Shown in pieces: positions 1-5,953 of a DNA stretch of 9,624 nucleotides (its first letter is position 1; the number at the start of each line of letters is the position of its first letter). The DNA comes from Actinomycetota bacterium. Its GTDB lineage: Bacteria; Actinomycetota; Acidimicrobiia; Acidimicrobiales; Iamiaceae. The position numbers were made by a program, and so were the translations under genes. Location of the stretch: positions 1 through 9,624 of the forward strand of contig JADGOP010000059.1 in NCBI GenBank assembly GCA_017882935.1, given 5' to 3'. A model generated the notes under the pieces. The model was given only the letters and a program-made list of their open reading frames with translations. It was not told the DNA's origin and did no database searches.

Positions 1-1175
1 GCCCCAGCTTGGCGCGCCGCGTTGAGCTGGCGCACGACGACCTGCCGGCGCCGGGCGACGACCAGTCCAACGAGCCCCACGAGGACCAGGAGGACGACCA
101 CCGAGAGGGGCACCGATCCCGGCCCGGCGGACACGGGGAAGCTGGACCTCAGCGGGAGCATCCCGGGCCGCGTCGAGGTGCCCGGGCCCAGGTAGGTGAT
201 GCTCGGCGGCGTGGCGGGCAGCTTGTCGGTGGTGGGCTCCGCCGCCACCGGCGTGGCGAACCCTCGGTCGAGCAGCTGGGTGGCCGCGGCCACGGTGTTG
301 CTCGAGTCGATGACCACCGCCACGAAGGTGCGGCCGTTGCGGCGGGCGGCGGCCACGAGGCTGCTCCCCGACCGCTCGGTGTACCCGGTCTTGAGGCCGA
401 CGGCGCCGGGATAGGCGCCCAGGAAGGCGTTGTGGCTCTGGACCTCGTGGTCCTGGCCGTCGCCGCCGTGGAAGGCGTAGCGGCGGGTGTCGGCCATGGC
501 GGCGAGGTAGGGGTCGTCGAGGAAGGCTCGTGCCGCGATCGCCAGGTCGCGCGCGCTGATCAGGTTGCCGCCTTCGAACGAGAAGTTGTCGTCGAGCCCG
601 GCGGGGTCGTGCAGCACCGGGCGGTCGGCGAGGTGCAGGGTGCGCGCCTCGGAGGCGGCGGCCGCGTCGAAGCCCGGGAGCGAGCCGCCGCCCGCCTGCT
701 CGGCCAGCGCCACGGCCGCGTCGTTGGCCGAGGCGATGAGCATGCTGTGGAAGAGGGCGTCGGCGGTCCACACCTGACCCGCCTTGACGTTGATCTTCAG
801 TGCCGGCATCGCTGCGGCCCGTGCCGAGATGGGCACCCGCTCGGAGAGCGGCACGTGGGCCCGCACCACCAGCGCGGTGAGGATCTTGAAGGTGCTGGCG
901 ACACGCATCCGGGTGCGGGCGTTGCTCGAGGCCACCACGTACCCCGTGTCGGCGTCGACCAGGGCCCAGCTGCGGGTGATCGGGAAGGCCGTCGACGGCG
1001 GCGACGTCTGGCCCGCGGTCGAGGTCGCCGCGGCTGCCGGCACGGCGGCCCCGGTGGCCGCCACGAGGGTGGACAGGACCAGGACCAGGACCAGGACCAG
1101 GACCAGGAGCGCCGCGAGGGACCGAGGAAGGCCGCGACCCGAGCGGGTCCGGCCAACTGGTTGCGCGGGAGACAC
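1..1175 (-). CDS. Exported D-alanyl-D-alanine carboxypeptidase (peptidase S11, PBP5/DacA-like), 3' end beyond window
   Basis: This penicillin-binding-type serine peptidase removes the terminal D-Ala from peptidoglycan stem peptides outside the membrane. Counting from the GTG at 1175, the visible 391 residues show all three S11 active-site motifs: STFK at 94-97 (nucleophile Ser94, Lys97), SAN at 149-151 and KTG at 262-264. The N-terminus is an export signal: a basic stretch with several Arg, an unusually regular Leu-Val hydrophobic core at about 24-34, then an Ala-rich segment around 42-50 suited to signal peptidase. A second membrane segment lies at about 357-373, followed by Arg-Arg-Arg and a tail that continues past base 1. 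The enzyme is therefore probably held in the membrane by a C-terminal helix. The GTG has AAGGTGGAGG just upstream; an in-frame ATG at 1193 is an alternative with a weaker site. The gene lies 82 bp downstream of yhaN on the same strand. Family assignment is firm; exact substrate preference (carboxy- or endopeptidase) is inferred. Confidence 0.93.
   Translation of the reverse strand, partial: MSPAQPVGRTRSGRGLPRSLAALLVLVLVLVLVLSTLVAATGAAVPAAAATSTAGQTSPPSTAFPITRSWALVDADTGYVVASSNARTRMRVASTFKILTALVVRAHVPLSERVPISARAAAMPALKINVKAGQVWTADALFHSMLIASANDAAVALAEQAGGGSLPGFDAAAASEARTLHLADRPVLHDPAGLDDNFSFEGGNLISARDLAIAARAFLDDPYLAAMADTRRYAFHGGDGQDHEVQSHNAFLGAYPGAVGLKTGYTERSGSSLVAAARRNGRTFVAVVIDSSNTVAAATQLLDRGFATPVAAEPTTDKLPATPPSITYLGPGTSTRPGMLPLRSSFPVSAGPGSVPLSVVVLLVLVGLVGLVVARRRQVVVRQLNAARQAG
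1074..1108. repeat. Hexanucleotide tandem repeat, about 5.8 copies of AGGACC, inside the carboxypeptidase signal peptide
   Basis: Five perfect AGGACC units run from 1075 to 1104, followed by a partial AGGA and preceded by one matching base. On the coding (minus) strand the unit reads CTGGTC, giving alternating Leu-Val codons that form the hydrophobic core of the signal peptide. Because the unit is six bases, a change in copy number would add or remove Leu-Val pairs without shifting the frame. The tract is plainly visible; whether it varies in nature is unknown. Confidence 0.95.
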
Positions 1176-1257
1176 GATCCTCCACCTTGGCATGCCCCGG
1201 GAGCCCGCCCGCGTCAATCGCCGGCGGCGGGGGGCAGCCGGGGGTGCTGACCTGCGC

Positions 1258-4200
1258 CTAGGCGATGCGGGCGAGCTCGATGACGCCGGAGTCGGCCTGC
1301 ACCGACTGCACGATGTCGACCACCCAGGGGTGACAGGTGAAGACCAGCACCTGGCGGGTCTTGGCGACCTCGGCGAGCACCGCGGTGGCTGCCTCGGCCC
1401 GGGCCGGGTCGAAGTTGACGAGGATGTCGTCGAGCAGGAGCGGCAGCGACGGGCGGTGCTGCTCGGCGAGGGCCAGCCGGAGGCACATGTAGACCTGCTC
1501 GACGGTGCCCCGGCTCAGCTCTCGGGGGTCGCGCGGCGAGCCGCCCTGGTCGAGGACGAGCAGCCGCGGGTCGCGGCCGGTGGCGTCGGGGTCGAGGCGG
1601 ATCCCCTTGTACCGGCCGTCGGTGATGGTGGCCAGGTGGGTCTCGGCCCGCTGGAGCACGGCCGGCTGCCGCTCGTCGAGGTACTTGTCGAGGGTGTGGC
1701 CGATCAGGCCCGCCGCGACGTGGAACACCATCCAGTCGTGCAGCACCCGGCGCAGCTCCTCGACGAGCACCTCGCGCTGGAGGGCGAGCTGGGCGAGGTC
1801 GCCCGAGCTCTCGATGGCGTCGACCTCGCGCTCGAGCGCGCCGAGCCGCAGCAGCGCAGCGTCGCGCGCGGCGGCCAGCTCCTCGGCCTCGCCCGTGGCC
1901 TTGACCGCGTCGGCGTGCCACTCGTCGGGCGTGCGCGCGTCGAGGGCCTCGCGGTCGGCGTCGGCCTCACGGCCCGATGCGAGCTGCAGCTGGCGCTCGA
2001 AGTCGGTGACGATGGTCTGCAGCTCGGCCCGACGCAGATCGGTGGCGAGGCGTGCCTGGAGCTCGCCGGCGTCGAGCACGCCCGCAGCGGCGAGGAAGCC
2101 CGCCAGCTCCGACGAGGCGCTCACGCGCTGGTCGACCGCACGCTCGCTCTCGGCACGGAGCGCCACCAGCTGGTCGCGCACCCGGGAGACCTCACGCTCG
2201 GCGGCGACCGCCTCGTCGACGAGCTCGGCGACCGAGGCGACGATGGTCTGCAGCTCACCGATGGACGCGTTCGACGACGGCCGCGTGATGTTGACGACCG
2301 ACGAGTCGTCGGTGCTGGCGCTCTCGGCTCGCTCGACGAGCTCGGAGACGGAGCGGGGGGCGTCCTCGAGCGCGGCCGCCAGCTCGCGCTCGCGGCGCCC
2401 CGACAGCTGGATCTGCTCCTGCAGCGCCCGGGCCTGGTCGAGGTGGCTGAGCCACTCGTCGACGCCTTCGGGCCGGAGCACCTGGGGCAGCTGGTGCTGG
2501 GCCAGCCAGGCCTGCCAGTGGGTGAGTGCCTGCTCGTGCTGGCGCGTGAGCTCGGTGAGCCGTTGGCGGTTGGCCTGTGCGGTGGCCTTGGCCTGCTCGA
2601 AGCGCAGCAGGTCGGCGGCCAGGTCGCTGAGCGCCACCCGCTCCTGCTCGCGCGTGGCCTTCTGGGCGGCGACCTCGTCGACGTCGGGCACCTCGGCGAA
2701 CCCGAGCAGCTGCGAGCGGTCGCGGACACGCCGCTCGAGCGAGGCGAGCACCGCGGCGATGCCCTCGCGGCTCTCGGACTCGGCGGCCTTGCCGGAGCCG
2801 GCACCGAGCACGAGCCCGGCGCCTCCCACGACGACGGCCATGAAGGCCAGCAGGCCGCCGGCCACCGGCCCGGCCAGGGCGAAGCCCGCGGCCGCACCCA
2901 GGAGGAGCAGCCCGGCGACGGCGAAGAGCACGACGCGGGGCTGGACACCCGCCTTCTCGGCGGGGAGCGGCGGCAGCAGCACCGACCGGTCGACCGCGCC
3001 CCCCGCGGCGGCGAGGTCGCGACGGCGCGAGTCGAGCTCGGTGAGCTCGCTGCCCAGCTCGGAGAGCAGCATGACCTCGCGGGCGGCGCGCTCGGCCTTG
3101 ATGCGAACGTCGCTGGAGGAGAAGGTCTCGGCAGGCTCGCCGAACGACGTGCCCCACGCGGTGACCGCGGCCTCGGCCGCGACGACCTCGGCCTGCTGGT
3201 GGTCGACGGTCTCGGCGGCACGCTGGCGGGCCGCGGCCTTCTCGTCGAACGCGGCGCGGGTGGACTTGAGGTGGTCGCGGGCGGCCACCGCGGCACCGAC
3301 GCGGGCCAGCTCGGCGGGGTCGGGGACGCCGACGACGTCGAGCTCGAAGTCGAGCCGGCGCTGGAGGTCGGTGAGCTCCTCACGGCGGCGCTCGAGCTCC
3401 TCTTCCTGCTGCGCCCACGCGCTGAGCCGGTGCTGGAGCGCGGCCACGTCGGTGTGCAGGCCCGCGAGCTCGGGGCGGTGCCCGGACTCGAGCTGGGCGA
3501 AGGCCGTCTCGGCCTCGGCGAGCGCCGCCTGGCGACGGCTCACCTCTTCGTTGGCGGCCTCGACCGCGGCCTGGCGCGCCGCAAGGGTGGCGGCGGCGTC
3601 GGCGGGGAGCGCGCCCGAGTCGGCACCGAGCAGGTCGAGGAACGAGGCGGCTTCACCGGCCTCGACGAACGCGGGCCACAGCTCGCCGAGGCGGCGGGCC
3701 CGGGCGGCCTTGGCGAGCGCGGCGCGCTCACGGGTGGCCAGGTCGTCGACGTTGGAACGCGAGTCGACGAGGTCCTGACGCCGGTCGGTGAGCTCGGCCG
3801 CAGCGCGCTGGGCGTTGCGCAGCTCCTCGTCGATGGCCCGTAGCTGCTCGCGCAGCGACGACACCTTGGTGCTCTGGGCGCGGGGCTTGTGCAGCTCCTC
3901 GGCGCGCGTGCGGAGCTTGTTGCGGGCCTGCGTGGCGATGCGCCCGGCGCCGGTGACGCCGGCCGACAGCAGGTGGTCCTGCAGGTCGCCGTCGGTGAGC
4001 GCGGCGAGGTCGTTCAGCTCGTCGAGGCCCACCGCGAAGATGCGGTTGTAGACCTGCCGGTTGAGGCCGCCGAGCAGGGCTGCCAGCTCGGCGTCGGCGC
4101 GGGCGGTGCCGTCGGCGCCGAGGAGCGTGACCACGCCCCCGCGCGCGTTGCGTTGCTCGACGCGGGTGATGGTGAGCTCCTCGTCGTCGTTGCGGAGGAA

Positions 4201-4425
4201 GAGCCGCCCGGAGCGGAAGCCGCCCGACGCGGGCGAGTACGGCAGGTCGCGCCCGGTGGAGGGGCTGAAGCCGAACAGCACGCCCAGCACGAAGTGCCGC
4301 AACGTTGACTTGCCCGCCTCGTTCGGTCCGTAGATGACGCTCAGCCCGGAGTTGACGCCCCGGTGCTCGACGTCGGAGAGCGCCCCGAACGCGTCGATCG
4401 CCCAGCCTTCGATTTCCATCGCCAT
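1258..4425 (-). CDS. yhaN: YhaN/SbcE-like AAA ATPase, SMC/Rad50-type, with coiled coils and a central membrane hairpin
   Basis: This is the ATPase partner of the YhaO nuclease, a 1055-residue relative of SbcC/Rad50 expected to act in DNA-end or double-strand-break processing. The N-terminal head holds Walker A GPNEAGKST (33-41). The C-terminal head holds an ABC-type signature LSRGTVEQ (about 970-977), Walker B ending in Asp-Asp (about 999-1000), a D-loop NFDP, and an H-loop His in FTCHPW (about 1032). Two long Glu/Arg/Ala-rich coiled-coil arms join the heads. At the midpoint, about residues 494-540, are two adjacent hydrophobic segments, a probable membrane hairpin. The only Cys residues are two in the C-terminal head, so there is no CxxC zinc hook. 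ATG at 4425 is chosen because it follows the yhaO stop by five bases with GAGGA upstream; ATG at 4419 is also possible. The frame stays open upstream to 4761, but that part overlaps yhaO and is not coding. The size and hairpin fit Bacillus YhaN as I recall it. Confidence 0.93.
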   Translation of the reverse strand: MAMEIEGWAIDAFGALSDVEHRGVNSGLSVIYGPNEAGKSTLRHFVLGVLFGFSPSTGRDLPYSPASGGFRSGRLFLRNDDEELTITRVEQRNARGGVVTLLGADGTARADAELAALLGGLNRQVYNRIFAVGLDELNDLAALTDGDLQDHLLSAGVTGAGRIATQARNKLRTRAEELHKPRAQSTKVSSLREQLRAIDEELRNAQRAAAELTDRRQDLVDSRSNVDDLATRERAALAKAARARRLGELWPAFVEAGEAASFLDLLGADSGALPADAAATLAARQAAVEAANEEVSRRQAALAEAETAFAQLESGHRPELAGLHTDVAALQHRLSAWAQQEEELERRREELTDLQRRLDFELDVVGVPDPAELARVGAAVAARDHLKSTRAAFDEKAAARQRAAETVDHQQAEVVAAEAAVTAWGTSFGEPAETFSSSDVRIKAERAAREVMLLSELGSELTELDSRRRDLAAAGGAVDRSVLLPPLPAEKAGVQPRVVLFAVAGLLLLGAAAGFALAGPVAGGLLAFMAVVVGGAGLVLGAGSGKAAESESREGIAAVLASLERRVRDRSQLLGFAEVPDVDEVAAQKATREQERVALSDLAADLLRFEQAKATAQANRQRLTELTRQHEQALTHWQAWLAQHQLPQVLRPEGVDEWLSHLDQARALQEQIQLSGRRERELAAALEDAPRSVSELVERAESASTDDSSVVNITRPSSNASIGELQTIVASVAELVDEAVAAEREVSRVRDQLVALRAESERAVDQRVSASSELAGFLAAAGVLDAGELQARLATDLRRAELQTIVTDFERQLQLASGREADADREALDARTPDEWHADAVKATGEAEELAAARDAALLRLGALEREVDAIESSGDLAQLALQREVLVEELRRVLHDWMVFHVAAGLIGHTLDKYLDERQPAVLQRAETHLATITDGRYKGIRLDPDATGRDPRLLVLDQGGSPRDPRELSRGTVEQVYMCLRLALAEQHRPSLPLLLDDILVNFDPARAEAATAVLAEVAKTRQVLVFTCHPWVVDIVQSVQADSGVIELARIA

Positions 4426-4442
4426 GGAGCTCAGTCCTCGCC
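4426..4442 (-). promoter_or_regulatory. Ribosome-binding site of yhaN overlapping the end of yhaO
   Basis: On the minus strand GGCGAGGA lies just before and against the yhaO TGA, about nine bases ahead of the ATG at 4425. A site inside the end of the upstream gene and a five-base intergenic gap point to coupled translation of the two subunits. It also supports this ATG over the much longer open frame upstream. Confidence 0.55.
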
Positions 4443-5756
4443 TTCGAGCAGCAGGTCGAGTGCCGTCGTGACGGCTTCGTCCCACAGCTCGGGATCGTCG
4501 GCGAGCGGCACGAGGTCGCCCAGCCAGTTGCGGTATTCGGCACCGATCTCCGGTGCCCAGCCCAGCCGCGGGTCGGCCGCGACGCTGGCCTTGGTGATGC
4601 GCCGACGTCCGCCGTCGGTTGCTGCCAGCGTGACCGGCTCCGGCGCGCCTTCGCTCACCACGGCCGCGGCGCGCAGCAGGTCGGCCACGAAGTCGTCGCC
4701 GCCGTAGCGGTCGGCCAGGTCGACCGACGGCCGGGTGTGCCACTCGAGCCGGTCCCACCACACGAAGGGGACGGTGAGCGGAGCCAGGTCGCGGAGGCGC
4801 TGGAGCAGGTCGAGCCGGCGGTCGTGCCCGGCCAGGTCGTCGTGGAGCGCGCCGCGCCCCCGGATGACCCCCCGCAGGACCACCGACGAGCCGTCGGCCA
4901 GGTGGAGCTGCTCAGCGGCGGCGTCGACGAGGGCCTGCTCGAGCCCTTCGAGCGAGCGGTCGTCGATCTCGGCCTCGACGGTCTCGAAGCGGACCCTGTC
5001 GAGCGGCACGAAGCGGGTCTCCGACACGGTGGTGCCCGACACCTCGACGATGAGGGCGCCCTTGGGGCCCTGCTCGCTGGGCTTGGTGCTGCGCCCCTGG
5101 AGGTTGCCCGGGTAGACCACGTGCGGCGCCCCACCCGACAGCGCCTGGCGCCGGTGGATGTGGCCGAGCGCCCAGTAGTGGTGACCGCTGGCGCGCAGGT
5201 CGTCGAGCGTGCACGGGCTGTAGCCCGCGTGGTCGGCGTGGCCGCCGACGTTGGTGTGCAGCACGGCTACGTGGAACCCGCGGCCCTTGGCCGGCTCGAA
5301 CCGGAGCGCCAGGTTGTCGGTGGTGGCGGCCTTGGCGTAGCTGATGCCCGACACCGTGGCGACCTGGAGGCCGTCGATCTCGACCGGGATGGTGGCCACC
5401 GCGTCGGCCGGGAAGATGGTGACGCCCTCGGGGAAGGAGTCGATGGCCGACCACCCCTCCTGCACCGGGTCGTGGTTCCCGTAGGCGACGAAGGTCTTGA
5501 TGCCGGCGTCGGACAGGCGCTGCAGGCCGTCGCGGAACGCCAGCTGGGCACGCACGCCGCGCACCGACCCGTCGTAGACGTCGCCGGCGATGACGACGAA
5601 GGCGACCTCTTCGGCGAGGGCGGTGTCGATCAGCGCGGCGAAGGCCTGGAGCGAGGCCTCGCGCAGCTCACGGGCGACCAGCTCGGGCACGCCGGTGAGA
5701 TGGCTAAAGGGGGTGTCGAGGTGCAGATCGGCCGCGTGAAGGAACCGGAAGTTCAT
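4431..5756 (-). CDS. yhaO: YhaO-type DNA repair exonuclease, Mre11/SbcD-like metallophosphoesterase
   Basis: A 441-residue calcineurin-like phosphoesterase, expected to be a two-metal (usually Mn) DNA nuclease acting with YhaN. All expected metal and catalytic motifs are present in order: D10-x-H12 (AADLHLD), GDVYD with Asp59, GNHD at 93-96, His167 in LHTN, and GHIH at 198-201 followed by YPG at 215-217. Residues from about 245 on form the less conserved C-terminal part that in this family contacts the ATPase. The start is well fixed: the sequence begins as relatives do (MNFRFLHAADLH) and an in-frame TGA lies 9 bases upstream, at 5768-5766. No Shine-Dalgarno is visible; a 10-bp palindrome occupies that position instead. 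The gene is the first of the leftward cluster and ends five bases before yhaN, which implies translational coupling. Family and pairing are secure; the physiological DNA substrate is inferred from SbcCD/Mre11. Confidence 0.95.
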   Translation of the reverse strand: MNFRFLHAADLHLDTPFSHLTGVPELVARELREASLQAFAALIDTALAEEVAFVVIAGDVYDGSVRGVRAQLAFRDGLQRLSDAGIKTFVAYGNHDPVQEGWSAIDSFPEGVTIFPADAVATIPVEIDGLQVATVSGISYAKAATTDNLALRFEPAKGRGFHVAVLHTNVGGHADHAGYSPCTLDDLRASGHHYWALGHIHRRQALSGGAPHVVYPGNLQGRSTKPSEQGPKGALIVEVSGTTVSETRFVPLDRVRFETVEAEIDDRSLEGLEQALVDAAAEQLHLADGSSVVLRGVIRGRGALHDDLAGHDRRLDLLQRLRDLAPLTVPFVWWDRLEWHTRPSVDLADRYGGDDFVADLLRAAAVVSEGAPEPVTLAATDGGRRRITKASVAADPRLGWAPEIGAEYRNWLGDLVPLADDPELWDEAVTTALDLLLEGED

Positions 5757-5758
5757 GA

Positions 5759-5768
5759 TGAGCGCTCA
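5759..5768. promoter_or_regulatory. 10-bp perfect palindrome TGAGCGCTCA two bases upstream of the yhaO ATG
   Basis: The palindrome occupies positions -3 to -12 relative to the yhaO start, where a ribosome-binding site would be, and contains the in-frame TGA that blocks any upstream start. It could be a repressor half-site pair or just a short symmetric sequence; it is too short to form a stable RNA hairpin with a loop. Function is inferred only from position. Confidence 0.35.
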
Positions 5769-5852
5769 CACCGTTGTCGGAACGAAGACGAACGCGGGTG
5801 TGGCGTTCGACACGTCGAGAGACTAGTTGGTTCCGGCGGACGCGAACAGGTG

Positions 5853-5869
5853 CGATCGCGTTGCGATCG
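5853..5869. promoter_or_regulatory. Inverted repeat CGATCGC-GTT-GCGATCG, candidate operator
   Basis: Two perfect 7-bp arms are separated by three bases, and the left arm overlaps the 8-bp palindrome GCGATCGC (5852-5859). A related palindrome GCCGATCGGC lies at 5905-5914, and the two can also pair with each other (5864-5870 with 5906-5912). Placement between divergent genes suits a dimeric regulator controlling one or both. No regulator gene is present in the window to match it. Confidence 0.4.
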
Positions 5870-5938
5870 GGCCGTTCCTGCGGCGCGCAGTGGCCCGTGG
5901 TGCAGCCGATCGGCCCACCGACTTCCGGATCACCTCCT

Positions 5939-5944
5939 TAAGCT
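5939..5944 (+). promoter_or_regulatory. Candidate -10 element TAAGCT of the MFS gene
   Basis: TAAGCT fits the actinobacterial TANNNT -10 consensus and ends nine bases before the GTG at 5954, so transcription would start at or within about three bases of the start codon. The absence of any Shine-Dalgarno supports a leaderless or nearly leaderless mRNA. No clear -35 is seen. Confidence 0.4.
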
Positions 5945-5953
5945 GACCCGCCT

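Larger units (their letters stand above)
5757..5953. promoter_or_regulatory. Divergent intergenic region between yhaO (left) and the MFS exporter (right)
   Basis: This 197-bp gap must carry the start signals for both clusters. It holds palindromes at 5759-5768, 5853-5869 and 5905-5914, a small hairpin CTGCG-GCG-CGCAG at 5878-5890, four GATC sites between 5854 and 5931, and a 13-nt 16S-tail-like sequence at 5927-5939. Possible -10 hexamers are TAGTCT on the minus strand (5825-5820) for yhaO and TAAGCT on the plus strand (5939-5944), nine bases before the MFS GTG. I see no convincing TTGACA-type -35 for either. Short frames of 22 aa (plus, 5758-5826) and 36 aa (minus, 5933-5823) exist, but neither has a well-spaced ribosome-binding site. 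Confidence 0.6.

Noticed and set aside
1194..1257. Possible terminator between yhaN and the carboxypeptidase gene
   Set aside because: Only 4-5 bp GC stems with poor loops and no T-tract can be drawn; any GC-rich stretch gives these.
784..3843. A 3-kb plus-strand open frame of 1019 codons antisense to yhaN
   Set aside because: It is the mirror of yhaN codon bias in GC-rich DNA. The translation is a low-complexity Gly/Arg/Leu/Glu mix with no domain, and yhaN on the other strand has full family motifs.
4426..4761. N-terminal extension of yhaN to the first possible start at 4761
   Set aside because: The extra residues are Arg/Ala-rich, overlap the yhaO coding end, and precede the conserved AAA head that begins at 4425.
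5758..5826. 22-codon plus-strand frame starting beside yhaO
   Set aside because: No properly spaced ribosome-binding site or -10, no recognisable family, and a length easily expected by chance.
5927..5939. A 16S rRNA gene end or rRNA pseudogene
   Set aside because: Similarity stops after 13 bases on both sides; the rest of helix 45 and the 16S body are absent.
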